Shown here piece after piece: positions 8,216 to 16,074 of a stretch of DNA of 64,000 bases. Where the stretch lies: NCBI RefSeq assembly GCF_041821065.1, contig NZ_JBGUAX010000003.1, positions 310,001-374,000 of the forward strand, given 5' to 3'. The notes under the pieces are model-generated. The model searched no databases, was not told the DNA's origin, and saw nothing but the letters and a program-made list of their open reading frames with translations. Numbering within the stretch: the stretch's first letter is position 1; every line of letters starts with the position of its first letter. This stretch comes from Egicoccus sp. AB-alg2. Lineage in GTDB: Bacteria; Actinomycetota; Nitriliruptoria; Nitriliruptorales; Nitriliruptoraceae. Made by a program: the position numbers and the translations under genes.

Positions 8216-9628
8216 GTGCGGACACGGGCACGGGGCGCCGTGTCACGGTCGGCCGTGACGACCGTGGCGCTCGTGCTGGCGACCCTGGTCCTGGCGCCGG
8301 CGCTGTTGGTCCTGGCACCGCCGCCGCTGCCGTCCGCGCCGGCGTCCGCGCTCGCGCCGGGCGACCCGTACCGCGAGCAGCAGTGGGCGCTGGACCGCAT
8401 CGGCGCGGATGTCGCCTGGGCGGGCGGCGACCGCGGCGAGGGGACCGTGGTCGCGATCGTCGACACCGGTGTCGCACTCGACCACCCGGACCTGCGCGAC
8501 CGGTTCGTGCGTGACGCGGACGGTGAGGTCGTCGGGCTCGACCTCGTCGACGGCGGTGCCCCGGACGACGCGCACGGGCACGGCACGCTCGTCGCCGGGA
8601 TCGTCGCCGCCACCGCCGACGACGGCGTCGGCATCGCGGGCGTCGCCCCGCGCGCGAGCCTGCTGCCGATCCGGGTGCTCGACGAGGCCGGGAGCGGGGC
8701 CGGCGGGGACGTGGACCGTGCGATCCGGTGGGCCGTCGACCACGGCGCCGACGTCGTCAACCTGTCGCTGGAGAGCGTGCCCGGGGACGAGGCCGCTCCG
8801 GCCGGGCCCGGCGCACCGACGGCGGCGGTGCGCTACGCCTGGGAACGCGGCGTGGTGGTCGTGGTCGCGGCCGGCAATGCCGGCGCGCCGGACACGGCCT
8901 ACCCGGCGGACTCGCCCGTGGTGCTCGTCGGCGCGGTGGACCGCGACGACCGGCGTGCCGACTTCTCCTCGCAGGTGCGTGAGGACGCCCTGCTGGCCCC
9001 CGGGGTGGAGGTGATCAGCACCTGGTGCCGCCCGCCGGGTGCCGAACGCTGCGAACCCGGCACCCACACCTACGGCGTCGCCGAGGGAACCTCCTTCGCG
9101 GCGCCGCACGTCAGCGGCGCGATCGCGCTGCTCATCGCGGCCGGCTTCACCCCCGAGGACGCCGTGGCCCGGCTGCGCGCCACGGCGGTCGACCTCGGTG
9201 AGCCGGGGCCGGACGTCGCCCACGGCCACGGACGCATCGACGTGGGCGCCGCCTTCGCCGACGCGGTGCCCTCTGACGCGGTGTCCTCCGACGCGGTGGG
9301 CTCCGACGGGATGGCCGCCGACGGGATGGCCCCGACGGCGACCGGTGAGCGTGCCGTGCCCGACGGCGAGGCACCGGAGCGTCCCGCCGTGGCGACGGAG
9401 ACGGCGGCACCGGACGCCGCGGCTGCCGACCGGGCCGTACCGACGCGGCAGCCCGCGGCCGACGGCAACGGGGACGTCCGGGTCCCGCCCGTCGTGGCGT
9501 TGCCGGCCGACGACCCCGCCCGCGCGACGGGATCCCACGGTGACGGGTCAGGGGTCCACCTCGTCGCGGTCGCGTGCCTCGCCGTGACGTTGTGGATCTG
9601 GTCCGCGGTGGCCCGACGGCACGCATGA
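8216..9628 (+). CDS. Secreted, membrane-anchored subtilisin-like (S8) serine protease
   Basis: Protein of 470 residues: signal sequence (about 12-45), S8 catalytic domain, low-complexity stalk and a C-terminal membrane segment (about 447-466) ending in basic residues. The catalytic triad is Asp83 in VDTGV, His122 in HGHGT and Ser293 in GTSFAAPH, with oxyanion Asn221 in AAGN. The architecture resembles mycosins, but no type VII secretion genes are nearby. The stalk contains five DxxxS/A pentapeptides. The GTG start has GGAGGG 7 nt upstream. Likely acts on the outer face of the cytoplasmic membrane. Confidence 0.9.
   Translation: MRTRARGAVSRSAVTTVALVLATLVLAPALLVLAPPPLPSAPASALAPGDPYREQQWALDRIGADVAWAGGDRGEGTVVAIVDTGVALDHPDLRDRFVRDADGEVVGLDLVDGGAPDDAHGHGTLVAGIVAATADDGVGIAGVAPRASLLPIRVLDEAGSGAGGDVDRAIRWAVDHGADVVNLSLESVPGDEAAPAGPGAPTAAVRYAWERGVVVVVAAGNAGAPDTAYPADSPVVLVGAVDRDDRRADFSSQVREDALLAPGVEVISTWCRPPGAERCEPGTHTYGVAEGTSFAAPHVSGAIALLIAAGFTPEDAVARLRATAVDLGEPGPDVAHGHGRIDVGAAFADAVPSDAVSSDAVGSDGMAADGMAPTATGERAVPDGEAPERPAVATETAAPDAAAADRAVPTRQPAADGNGDVRVPPVVALPADDPARATGSHGDGSGVHLVAVACLAVTLWIWSAVARRHA
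9260..9334 (+). repeat. Five tandem 15-bp repeats in the protease stalk
   Basis: Five consecutive 15-bp units begin at 9260, 9275, 9290, 9305 and 9320, each starting GACG. They encode the pentapeptides DAVPS, DAVSS, DAVGS, DGMAA and DGMAP in the linker before the membrane anchor. Such in-frame tandem repeats can change copy number and so alter stalk length. Confidence 0.75.
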
Positions 9629-9671
9629 CCCGGGGCTACCCTCCGCGCGTTCGGGCTGCGTGGAGGGCACG

Positions 9672-10772
9672 TTGCGCCGGTTGGCAGTGTTCGTCGTCGT
9701 GGTCGGCGCCGTCGTCGCCCTGACGACGGGCGGCGCGATCGCGCGCGGACTGGTGCCCTGCGAGGTCCTCGCGGCCCAACCCGCCTGCTACGTGGCGTTG
9801 CGGCCAGGTCCGGCCGAGGACGTGCTGCAGCTGCTGGAGGTGCGTGGCGCCCGCGCCTACACCGCCACCGGCGAGCTACTGCTGACCACCGTCGCGGTCG
9901 ACGAGGAGCTCGGTCTGACCGAGTGGCTGCGCGCCAACGTCTCCGCCGGCATCGAACCGGTGCCGCGCGAGCAGCTGTTCCCCGCGGGCAGCGACCGCGA
10001 CGAGGTGGCGGAGTACAACGCCGCGCTGATGGCCGACAGCCAGCTGACGGCGACGCTGGCCGCCCTCGACGAGCTCGGCTACGACGTCACCGGTGAGGGA
10101 GCGCTGGTCACCGCGGTCGTGGAGGACGCGGTGACCGACGAGCTCGTGGTCGGCGACGTCATCACCGCGGTCGACGGTCGGCCCGTCACCGACAACGCGG
10201 CCGTGGTCGCGGCCGTGCAGGCACGCTCGCCGGGCGACCGGCTGACGCTGCAGGTCCGCGACGGGGCCGGCGAACGCGACGTCGAGGTGGTGCTGGGCGC
10301 CGCGGCCGACGACGCCGAACGCGCCTATGTCGGGGTGCTGCTGTCCACGGAGCTCGACCTGCCGGTCGACGTGTCGATCGACGCCGGCATCATCGGCGGC
10401 CCCTCGGCCGGCCTGATGTTCGCCCTGTCGATCGTCGAGGTGCTCGGTCCGGACGATCTCACCCACGGTGCGGTCGTCGCCGGTACCGGCACACTCGACC
10501 GGGACGGGGCGGTCGGGGCGATCGGCGGGATCCGGCAGAAGATGCTCGGTGCGACCCTCCGCGAGGACGGCGGCCGGCCCGCGAGCGTGTTCCTGGTGCC
10601 GCGAGGCAACCTCGACGAGGCGCTCGGCACGCCCGTCGAGCGCGAGATCCACCTGGTCCCGGTCGGCACGCTCGACGAGGCCATCGCGGCACTGGCCGCG
10701 GTCGGCGAAGGGCGTCTGCCCGAGGAGGCGACCACGCTGACGCCGTCGCCGAGGCGTGCCGCCGCCGAGTGA
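9672..10772 (+). CDS. PDZ domain / Lon-like (S16) membrane protease, YlbL type
   Basis: About 366-370 residues: an N-terminal membrane anchor, a PDZ domain (about 140-215) and a C-terminal Lon-type proteolytic domain. The Ser-Lys dyad is visible in GGPSAG and, 45 residues on, in GGIRQKMLGA, the expected spacing for S16 enzymes. This matches actinobacterial YlbL/Rv3194c proteins, which face outward. I prefer the TTG at 9672 because GGAGGG (9662-9667) lies just upstream; GTG at 9660 would add four residues but has no ribosome site. It follows the subtilisin gene directly, so both may process envelope proteins. Confidence 0.88.
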   Translation: MRRLAVFVVVVGAVVALTTGGAIARGLVPCEVLAAQPACYVALRPGPAEDVLQLLEVRGARAYTATGELLLTTVAVDEELGLTEWLRANVSAGIEPVPREQLFPAGSDRDEVAEYNAALMADSQLTATLAALDELGYDVTGEGALVTAVVEDAVTDELVVGDVITAVDGRPVTDNAAVVAAVQARSPGDRLTLQVRDGAGERDVEVVLGAAADDAERAYVGVLLSTELDLPVDVSIDAGIIGGPSAGLMFALSIVEVLGPDDLTHGAVVAGTGTLDRDGAVGAIGGIRQKMLGATLREDGGRPASVFLVPRGNLDEALGTPVEREIHLVPVGTLDEAIAALAAVGEGRLPEEATTLTPSPRRAAAE

Positions 10773-11076
10773 CGGCGCGCTCCGGCCGCGGCGGTGGTCG
10801 CCGCGGGCCGGATGGGGGAGTGTCGGGCGAGCGCACGGGTGAGCGCCGAACTGGCCCCGGGGGGTGTGGATGGCTAGCCTCGTCGTTCCCGCGGAGCGCG
10901 AATCCGCGGCCGTCGCCGTATCCAACGTGCGTTGGACGCGGCGCCGCTCGCGGACCGCCACACGGCGCGGGGAACGTCGCAGCCGGCTGTGCCTCGTCCC
11001 GGTCTGCCCGCCCAGGCGGCGACGTCATCGTATCCCGGGGCACGGGACATCCTGAGGCTTCACTGAAAGGCCGGAC
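10773..11076. other. Intergenic region upstream of UPF0182 gene
   Basis: About 300 bp without a convincing gene; the short plus-strand frame at 10864-11055 is Arg-rich shadow. It includes an inverted repeat with arms TCCAAC and GTTGGA around GTGC (10921-10936), about 140 bp before the next start, which could be an operator. A GAAAGG ribosome site (11065-11070) serves the GTG at 11077. Confidence 0.3.
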
Positions 11077-14076
11077 GTGGGTGAACTCGTACGGCGGCGG
11101 CTCGGCACCATCGTGGTGCTCGGCGTGCTGCTCGTGCTCTTCAGCGCCAACCGCATCGCCGTGCTGCTGACCGACCTGTGGTGGTACGACGAGCGCGGGT
11201 TCCGGCAGGTCTTCACGACGCTGCTCGGCACCCGCCTGGGCCTGGGCCTCGCATTCGGGTTGTTCCTGGCCGCGCTGATCGCCGTCAACCTGCTCGTGGC
11301 GCGACGGCTACGGCCGTTCTACATCCCCTCGACGCCCCAGCAGGCCCAGATCCAGCGCTACCGCGAGATGGCGGATCCCTACCTGCCGTGGCTGATCGCC
11401 GGCGTCGCCGCCGTGTTCGGCTTCACCTCGGGGGTCGCCGTCAGCGCCCAGTGGGAGTCGTTCCTGCTGTGGCTCAACGGTGTCGAGGTGGGCAGCACCG
11501 ACGCACTGTTCGACGTCGACCTCGGCTTCTACCTGTTCGACCTGCCGTTCCTGTCGTTCCTGCAGACCTGGCTGTTCACCTCGCTGATCCTCACCACGAT
11601 GCTGACGGCCGGTGCCCATTACCTGCTGGGCGGCATCCGGCCCGAGGCGCAGGGCGAGAAGGTGCTGCCGTCGGTCAAGGCGCACCTCGCCGTCCTGGTC
11701 GCGGCGATCCTCGCGGTGCGCGGGTGGGGCTACTGGCTCGACCGCTACCAGCTGCTGTACTCCGAGCGCGGGACGGTCACCGGTGCCGCCTACACCGACG
11801 TCAACGCGGAACTACCGGCGCTGTACCTGCTGCTGGGCGTCAGCGCCATCGCGATCGTGCTGGTGCTGCTGTCGATCCGCCAGCGTGGCTTCCTGCTGCC
11901 GGGCGCGGCGCTGGCGCTGCTGGTCGTCGCCTCGATCATCCTCCAGGGCGCCTATCCGGCGGCGATCCAGCGGCTGCGGGTCGACCCGCAGGAGCTGGCC
12001 CGCGAGGAGGAGTTCATCGACCGCAACCTCGCCGCAACCCGGGCGGCGTTCGGACTGGACGACGTGGCGTTGCAGCCGTTCGACATCGCCAACGATCTCG
12101 ACGAGGCCGACGTCATCGAGAACGACGTCACCCTGCGCAACGTGCGGCTGTGGGAGCCGGAGGTCCTTGAGACCACCTACCAGCAGATCCAGGCGCTGCG
12201 GCCGTACTACCAGTTCAACGAGGTCGCGATCGACCGCTACGAGATCAATGGCGAGTTGCGCCAGGTCATGCTGGCGACGCGCGACCTGTCCGAGCTGCCG
12301 CCGGAGAGCGACTCGTGGCAGAACCGCCACCTGACCTACACCCACGGGTTCGGGGTCGTCGCCTCGCAGGTCAACACCGCCAACGCCGAGGGCCAGCCGG
12401 TCTTCCTCGCGGCCAACATCCCGCCCGCCGGTGAGGACGAGGTCGTCCCCGGTGAGGAGGCGGGCATCTACTTCGGCACGTTCGCCAATCCCGCCTACAA
12501 CCTGGTGCGCACCGACGCGGTCGAGCTCGACTTCGAGTCGCCCGACGGCACCGAGCAGGTGCCCACCGTCTACGACGGGGCCGGTGGCGTGGACATCGGT
12601 GGGTTCTTCCGCCGGCTGGCGTTCGCGCTGCGCTTCGGCGACTACAACCTGGTGCTGACGAACTTCATCACCGACGAGTCGCGGATCATCTTCAACCGCG
12701 AGGTCACCGACCGGGTTCGCCAGGTGGCACCGTTCCTGGAACTGGACTCCGCGCCGTACCCGGTAGTCAGCAACGGGCGCGTGCAGTGGATCGTCGATGC
12801 GTACACGACCTCCAACTCCTACCCCTACGCGCAGCGCGGCACGTTGACGCTGGGGCAGCGGCAGGTGCAGGTCAACTACGTGCGCAACTCGGTCAAGGCC
12901 GTCGTCGACGCCTACGACGGAGACGTGACGCTGTACCGCGTGGAGGAGGACGATCCGATCCTCGACGCCTGGGAGCAGGTGTTCCCGGACATCGTCGTGC
13001 CGGCCGGCGAGGCGCCGGAGGAGATCGTCCAGCACTTCCGCTACCCGCAGGACCTGTTCCGTCTGCAGGCGGACCTGTACCGCACCTACCACATCCCCAC
13101 CGCGGCGCCGTTCTACAACCGCGCCGACGAGTGGTCGATCCCGCGTGACCCGGCCTTCGCCGCCAACCAGGGCACCGGCGCGACCACGGACCTCACCGGG
13201 GCGCAGAACCAGCGGCTCATGCAGCCCTACTACCTGCTGATGCGTCTGCCGGGCGAGGAGACCGAGGAGTTCGTCCTGATCCAGCCCTACCTCGCGTTGG
13301 GCCGGGAGAACATGGTGGCGTGGCTGGCGGGTCGCTCGGACGGCGCGAACCTCAACGAGCTGTTCGCGGTGCGCTTCCCGACGGACTCGCAGGTGCTCGG
13401 GCCGTTGCAGGCCCAGGCCCGCATCGAGCAGGACGACGACATCTCCGCCTACATCACCCTGCGCGACCGCGAGGGTGTGCAGGTCCGCCGCGGCAACCTG
13501 CAGGTGCTGCCGATCGCGGACTCGCTGCTGTACGTGCAGCCGCTGTTCCTGCTCAACCCGCAGGCCGAGATCCCCGAACTGGCCCGTGTGGCGCTCGTGA
13601 TGGGCACCCGCACGGCGTTCGACACCACGTTCGCCGGCGCGCTCGGGCAGCTGCTGGGCATCCCGGTACCGGAGTCGATCGCCGAGGAAGAGGCGCGCGA
13701 TCCCGGCGTCGACACCCAGGAGGGCACCGAGGACGAGCCCGGTGCGCCCGACGGTGCCGAGGAAGAGGAGGCCGAGGAGCCGACTGACGGCGTCCCGGTT
13801 CCGGAGGACCTGCTGCGCGATGCGCTGGCGGCGTTCGCCCGGGCCGAGGAGGCGCTGCGCGAGGGCAACCTCGCCGAGTACCAGCAGGCCGTCGAGGAGG
13901 CCCGCAACCTGCTGCAGCAGGCCGCCGACGCCCAGGGCATCACCGTCGAGGAGCTCGTCGAGCCGGACGACGAGCAGTCGGACGCCGAGCTGCTCGAGGA
14001 CCTCGAGCAGGGCGAGACCGGCGCCGGTGACGCCGAGGGCGGTGACGCCGGGGGTGAGGCCGGTGACGGCGCCTGA
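11077..14076 (+). CDS. UPF0182-family integral membrane protein
   Basis: Protein of 999 residues of the UPF0182 family (COG1615; Rv3193c-like). The N-terminal third holds about seven membrane segments beginning with LGTIVVLGVLLVLFSANRIAVLL. A large extracytoplasmic domain follows, with motifs such as LTYTHGFGVVASQVN and NSVKAVVDAYDGDV. The last 130 residues are acidic and partly coiled-coil-like. Length is normal for the family. Function is unestablished; its position downstream of envelope proteases is consistent with an envelope role. The GTG start has GAAAGG 6 nt upstream and a hairpin terminator follows. Confidence 0.93.
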   Translation: MGELVRRRLGTIVVLGVLLVLFSANRIAVLLTDLWWYDERGFRQVFTTLLGTRLGLGLAFGLFLAALIAVNLLVARRLRPFYIPSTPQQAQIQRYREMADPYLPWLIAGVAAVFGFTSGVAVSAQWESFLLWLNGVEVGSTDALFDVDLGFYLFDLPFLSFLQTWLFTSLILTTMLTAGAHYLLGGIRPEAQGEKVLPSVKAHLAVLVAAILAVRGWGYWLDRYQLLYSERGTVTGAAYTDVNAELPALYLLLGVSAIAIVLVLLSIRQRGFLLPGAALALLVVASIILQGAYPAAIQRLRVDPQELAREEEFIDRNLAATRAAFGLDDVALQPFDIANDLDEADVIENDVTLRNVRLWEPEVLETTYQQIQALRPYYQFNEVAIDRYEINGELRQVMLATRDLSELPPESDSWQNRHLTYTHGFGVVASQVNTANAEGQPVFLAANIPPAGEDEVVPGEEAGIYFGTFANPAYNLVRTDAVELDFESPDGTEQVPTVYDGAGGVDIGGFFRRLAFALRFGDYNLVLTNFITDESRIIFNREVTDRVRQVAPFLELDSAPYPVVSNGRVQWIVDAYTTSNSYPYAQRGTLTLGQRQVQVNYVRNSVKAVVDAYDGDVTLYRVEEDDPILDAWEQVFPDIVVPAGEAPEEIVQHFRYPQDLFRLQADLYRTYHIPTAAPFYNRADEWSIPRDPAFAANQGTGATTDLTGAQNQRLMQPYYLLMRLPGEETEEFVLIQPYLALGRENMVAWLAGRSDGANLNELFAVRFPTDSQVLGPLQAQARIEQDDDISAYITLRDREGVQVRRGNLQVLPIADSLLYVQPLFLLNPQAEIPELARVALVMGTRTAFDTTFAGALGQLLGIPVPESIAEEEARDPGVDTQEGTEDEPGAPDGAEEEEAEEPTDGVPVPEDLLRDALAAFARAEEALREGNLAEYQQAVEEARNLLQQAADAQGITVEELVEPDDEQSDAELLEDLEQGETGAGDAEGGDAGGEAGDGA

Positions 14077-14096
14077 TCGCCACCGCTGACACGACA

Positions 14097-14121
14097 CGAC
14101 CCGGGCTGCGCGCCCGGGTCG
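14097..14121 (+). terminator. GC-rich hairpin after UPF0182 gene
   Basis: Perfect 10-bp stem CGACCCGGGC / GCCCGGGTCG with a TGCGC loop, starting 20 bp after the stop codon. No U-run follows, as is usual in high-GC actinobacteria. Confidence 0.6.
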
Positions 14122-14162
14122 CGTCGTCTCGGTGCGGGGCGTGCACCGGCCTCGGACCTCGA

Positions 14163-14193
14163 TTGGCGCCGCCCGGGGGGTAGCGGGTACGTT
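14163..14193 (+). promoter_or_regulatory. Candidate promoter of the initiator tRNA
   Basis: TTGGCG at 14163-14168 and TACGTT at 14188-14193 could be -35 and -10 elements with a 19-bp spacer. The -10 ends 11 bp before the tRNA 5' end. The spacer is longer than ideal, so this is tentative. Confidence 0.3.
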
Positions 14194-14204
14194 GTGCCCA
14201 TCGC

Positions 14205-14282
14205 CGCGGGGTGGAGCAGTTCGGTCAGCTCGCCGGGCTCATAACCCGGAGGTCGCAGGTTCAAATCCTGCCCCCGCTACCA
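14205..14282 (+). tRNA. tRNA-fMet (initiator, anticodon CAT)
   Basis: A 78-nt cloverleaf can be drawn by hand: acceptor CGCGGGG with CCCCGCT, D stem GAGC/GCTC, anticodon stem CCGGG/CCCGG with loop CTCATAA, T stem GCAGG/CCTGC with TTCAAAT, then A-CCA encoded. Initiator hallmarks are present: the first acceptor position is an unpaired C opposite T, and three consecutive G-C pairs flank the anticodon loop. The anticodon is at 14240-14242. A perfect hairpin follows 3 nt later. Confidence 0.95.
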
Positions 14283-14284
14283 CA

Positions 14285-14314
14285 CGAAATCCCCCAGGAA
14301 ACTGGGGGATTTCG
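14285..14314 (+). terminator. 13-bp hairpin after tRNA-fMet
   Basis: Arms 14285-14297 (CGAAATCCCCCAG) and 14302-14314 are perfectly complementary around a GAAA tetraloop. Position suggests a transcription terminator for the tRNA and possibly, from the other strand, for the SRPBCC gene. A near-copy with a compensatory pair change lies at 15255-15284. Confidence 0.75.
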
Positions 14315-14494
14315 CTGTCTCCGGGGAAGTTGAGGTTTGGAGCAGGGGGTGGCTGCAGGGGCGGAATGGGGGCGGATTTCTTCACCGCCACTCGCTGCCC
14401 GTGCGGACGTCATTGCGGGCACGGCCGGCTGAACACCCGTCGCCTGTGGTGGCCCACGTGCCATGTCCAAGTACCGCCAACGACAGGACGCCCC

Positions 14495-14935
14495 CTACTC
14501 GTGGCGGCCCTGCTCCAAGATTCTCTTCAGGACCGCCAAGTTCTCGCCGACGGCCGCAGCGATCCGCTTCCCAGCGGCCCCGGCCAGCAGTCGCGAAGCG
14601 CCGGTCGCGGTGATCTGCACGGTATTGACCACCGAAGTGCCGCCGCCGCTGTCCCGGAACTCGTAGGTGAGGTGGACGGGGAGTGAGGCCAGCGTCCCAT
14701 CGAGCTCAAGCAGCTCGCCGACGCCGAACCGCCTGACCGTCAAGGTCTCCGCGGCACGGCGTGGCACGGAGCGACTCTGCTCGTAGACTGTCCCCACGCC
14801 GACAGGCCCGGGTGTCACCTTGCGCGTCTCGGTGATGGCCCAGTTCCACTCGGGCGTGTGCTCGAGGTCAGCCAGGTAGGCGAACACCTCGCCCCGCGGG
14901 CGTGCGATCTCGACCGTGTTGCTGAAACGGACCAT
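14495..14935 (-). CDS. SRPBCC-family (polyketide cyclase/START-like) protein
   Basis: Protein of 146 residues with the SRPBCC opening: hydrophobic strand, ARPRGEVFAYLADLEHTPEW, then a helix-grip fold ending in a long C-terminal helix. Such proteins bind small hydrophobic ligands; the ligand here is unknown. The ATG at 14935 has GGGAGGG close upstream. A longer in-frame reading from 15253 begins MVGAGFEPATS, which is only the antisense of the tRNA remnant and is rejected. The gene is the only one between the two tRNA-derived repeats. Confidence 0.8.
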   Translation of the reverse strand: MVRFSNTVEIARPRGEVFAYLADLEHTPEWNWAITETRKVTPGPVGVGTVYEQSRSVPRRAAETLTVRRFGVGELLELDGTLASLPVHLTYEFRDSGGGTSVVNTVQITATGASRLLAGAAGKRIAAAVGENLAVLKRILEQGRHE

Positions 14936-15221
14936 GAGAGCCCTCCCTGACCGGACAGGGCTGCTGGACGCACGCCACCGGACTACCACGCCTCGCATCA
15001 GGCCGCAAATCGGTCTTGGGCTTCGAATCCTTCGTAGGCGTAGCCACCGCATTGTCGCGGTCGCCGCATCAGCAGGGCGGAAGACTGTCGTCAGCGACTG
15101 CTGCCCTCCCCGCCACCGCCCGCACGTAACTGGACCTAGCAGGCGCTGTGCCGGATGCCCGGCCGGGGATCGGAGGGGGACGGGAAGCTGATCACCCACA
15201 GCGAGGGCCCGGCCATCCTCC
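14936..15221. other. Non-coding stretch before the tRNA remnant
   Basis: No gene, tRNA or clear terminator is recognisable in these 286 bp. The segment must contain the SRPBCC promoter on the minus strand; no confident -35/-10 pair was found. Confidence 0.3.
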
Positions 15222-15252
15222 GAGGTCGCAGGTTCAAATCCCGCCCCCACCA
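15222..15252 (+). pseudogene. Remnant of tRNA 3' half (anticodon-side to CCA)
   Basis: The first 20 nt are identical to 14249-14268 of tRNA-fMet (variable region, T arm, first half of the T stem closing). Next comes CCGCCCCCACCA with a mismatch in the T stem and three acceptor bases missing before ACCA. No D arm or anticodon arm can be folded upstream. It is therefore a partial copy and cannot make a tRNA. The copied terminator hairpin follows. Confidence 0.75.
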
Positions 15253-15254
15253 CA

Positions 15255-15284
15255 CGACATCCCCCAGGACACTGGGGGATGTCG
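15255..15284. terminator. Second copy of the tRNA terminator hairpin, with compensatory change
   Basis: Arms 15255-15267 (CGACATCCCCCAG) and 15272-15284 pair perfectly around GACA. Against 14285-14314, the fourth base pair has changed from A-T to C-G on both arms and one loop base differs. It may now terminate the convergent DUF305 gene, whose stop is at 15317. Confidence 0.65.
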
Positions 15285-15316
15285 CCGTTCCCGGGGAGCC
15301 GCTGGGCGACCTGTCG

Positions 15317-15901
15317 CTAGGCGTCGAGGTCGCGGAGCAGGGCGCGCATGCGGCCGATCTCCACCTGCTGATCGTCGAAGAGCTTCTTCGCGAATCGGAT
15401 GAGGTCCGAGTCCGGGGCGGCTTCGGTGAAGTACCGCTCGACCATGTCGAGGGCTCCCTCGTGGTGCTCGATCATCCCGGCGAGGAATCGCCGGTCGAAC
15501 TCGCGGCCCGCGGCGGAGGCCATCGCTTCCAATGTGGCGTCGTCGAGCATGCCGGGCATGTCGTGGTGGTGGTGCCCATGCGACGTCGCGACGCCGTCCG
15601 GAAGTCCGTCGAGCCAGCCGCGCATGAGGTCGATCTCGTTCGCCTGCACGCGGCCCATCTGCCGGGTCAGCCAGCGGACCTCGTCGCTGGCAGTGCGCTC
15701 CTCGACCCAACCGATCATCAGCACCGCCTGTTCGTGGTGCGGGATCATCATCTCGAGGAATTCTCGGTCGACCGAAGCCGCCGCGTCAGGGGTGCTCTCG
15801 GCAGTCGGGATCGCCTCGTCCGGTGCGCTGTCGCTCGACGTGGTGCAGCTGGCCAGTAGCGCGAGGCCTGCGGCCACAGCTGGCAGATGCCGCCGTACCA
15901 C
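15317..15901 (-). CDS. DUF305 lipoprotein
   Basis: Protein of 194 residues with a lipoprotein signal: VVRRHLPAVAAGLALLASC, lipobox LASC with Cys19, then a Ser/Asp/Ala-rich linker. The mature part is a DUF305 four-helix ferritin-like fold with two paired motifs, MMIPHHEQAV and GMIEHHEGAL, and a His cluster (HGHHHHD) between them. The His/Met pairs suggest metal, perhaps copper, binding, but this is family-level inference. The GTG at 15901 has GGGAGGA just upstream; the longer frame to 16222 is antisense of the next gene. Confidence 0.9.
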   Translation of the reverse strand: MVRRHLPAVAAGLALLASCTTSSDSAPDEAIPTAESTPDAAASVDREFLEMMIPHHEQAVLMIGWVEERTASDEVRWLTRQMGRVQANEIDLMRGWLDGLPDGVATSHGHHHHDMPGMLDDATLEAMASAAGREFDRRFLAGMIEHHEGALDMVERYFTEAAPDSDLIRFAKKLFDDQQVEIGRMRALLRDLDA

Positions 15902-16005
15902 CGTTCCTCCCCGTGCGCTCGGCCGGGTAGGAAACCAGACCGAGCCGCTGATCGGACGCGAGACCCGCAGGTGCGTTCTCGTGGTGGTCGTTTGACCGAC
16001 TGTGG

Positions 16006-16035
16006 TTGACCTCGGAACGTTCGTGCGCCTAGCGT
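16006..16035 (+). promoter_or_regulatory. Candidate promoter of the ceramidase-like gene
   Basis: TTGACC at 16006-16011 and TAGCGT at 16030-16035 fit -35 and -10 elements with an 18-bp spacer, 40 bp before the ATG at 16075. A GAACGTTC palindrome lies within the spacer. Confidence 0.4.
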
Positions 16036-16074
16036 TCCAGTTCCCTGGGAGAGGGCCTGGAGGGGAGTCGGGGC

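Noticed and set aside
8216-9628. Type VII secretion mycosin locus
   Set aside because: The protease has mycosin-like anchoring, but no EccB/C/D/E or WXG100 genes are present.
11812-14097. 761-residue minus-strand frame
   Set aside because: Leu/Val/Arg shadow of the UPF0182 gene; the plus-strand frame has clear membrane segments and family motifs.
14495-15253. 252-residue minus-strand frame beginning MVGAGFEPATS
   Set aside because: The N-terminal 100 residues read antisense through the tRNA remnant and non-coding DNA; the SRPBCC start with a ribosome site is at 14935.
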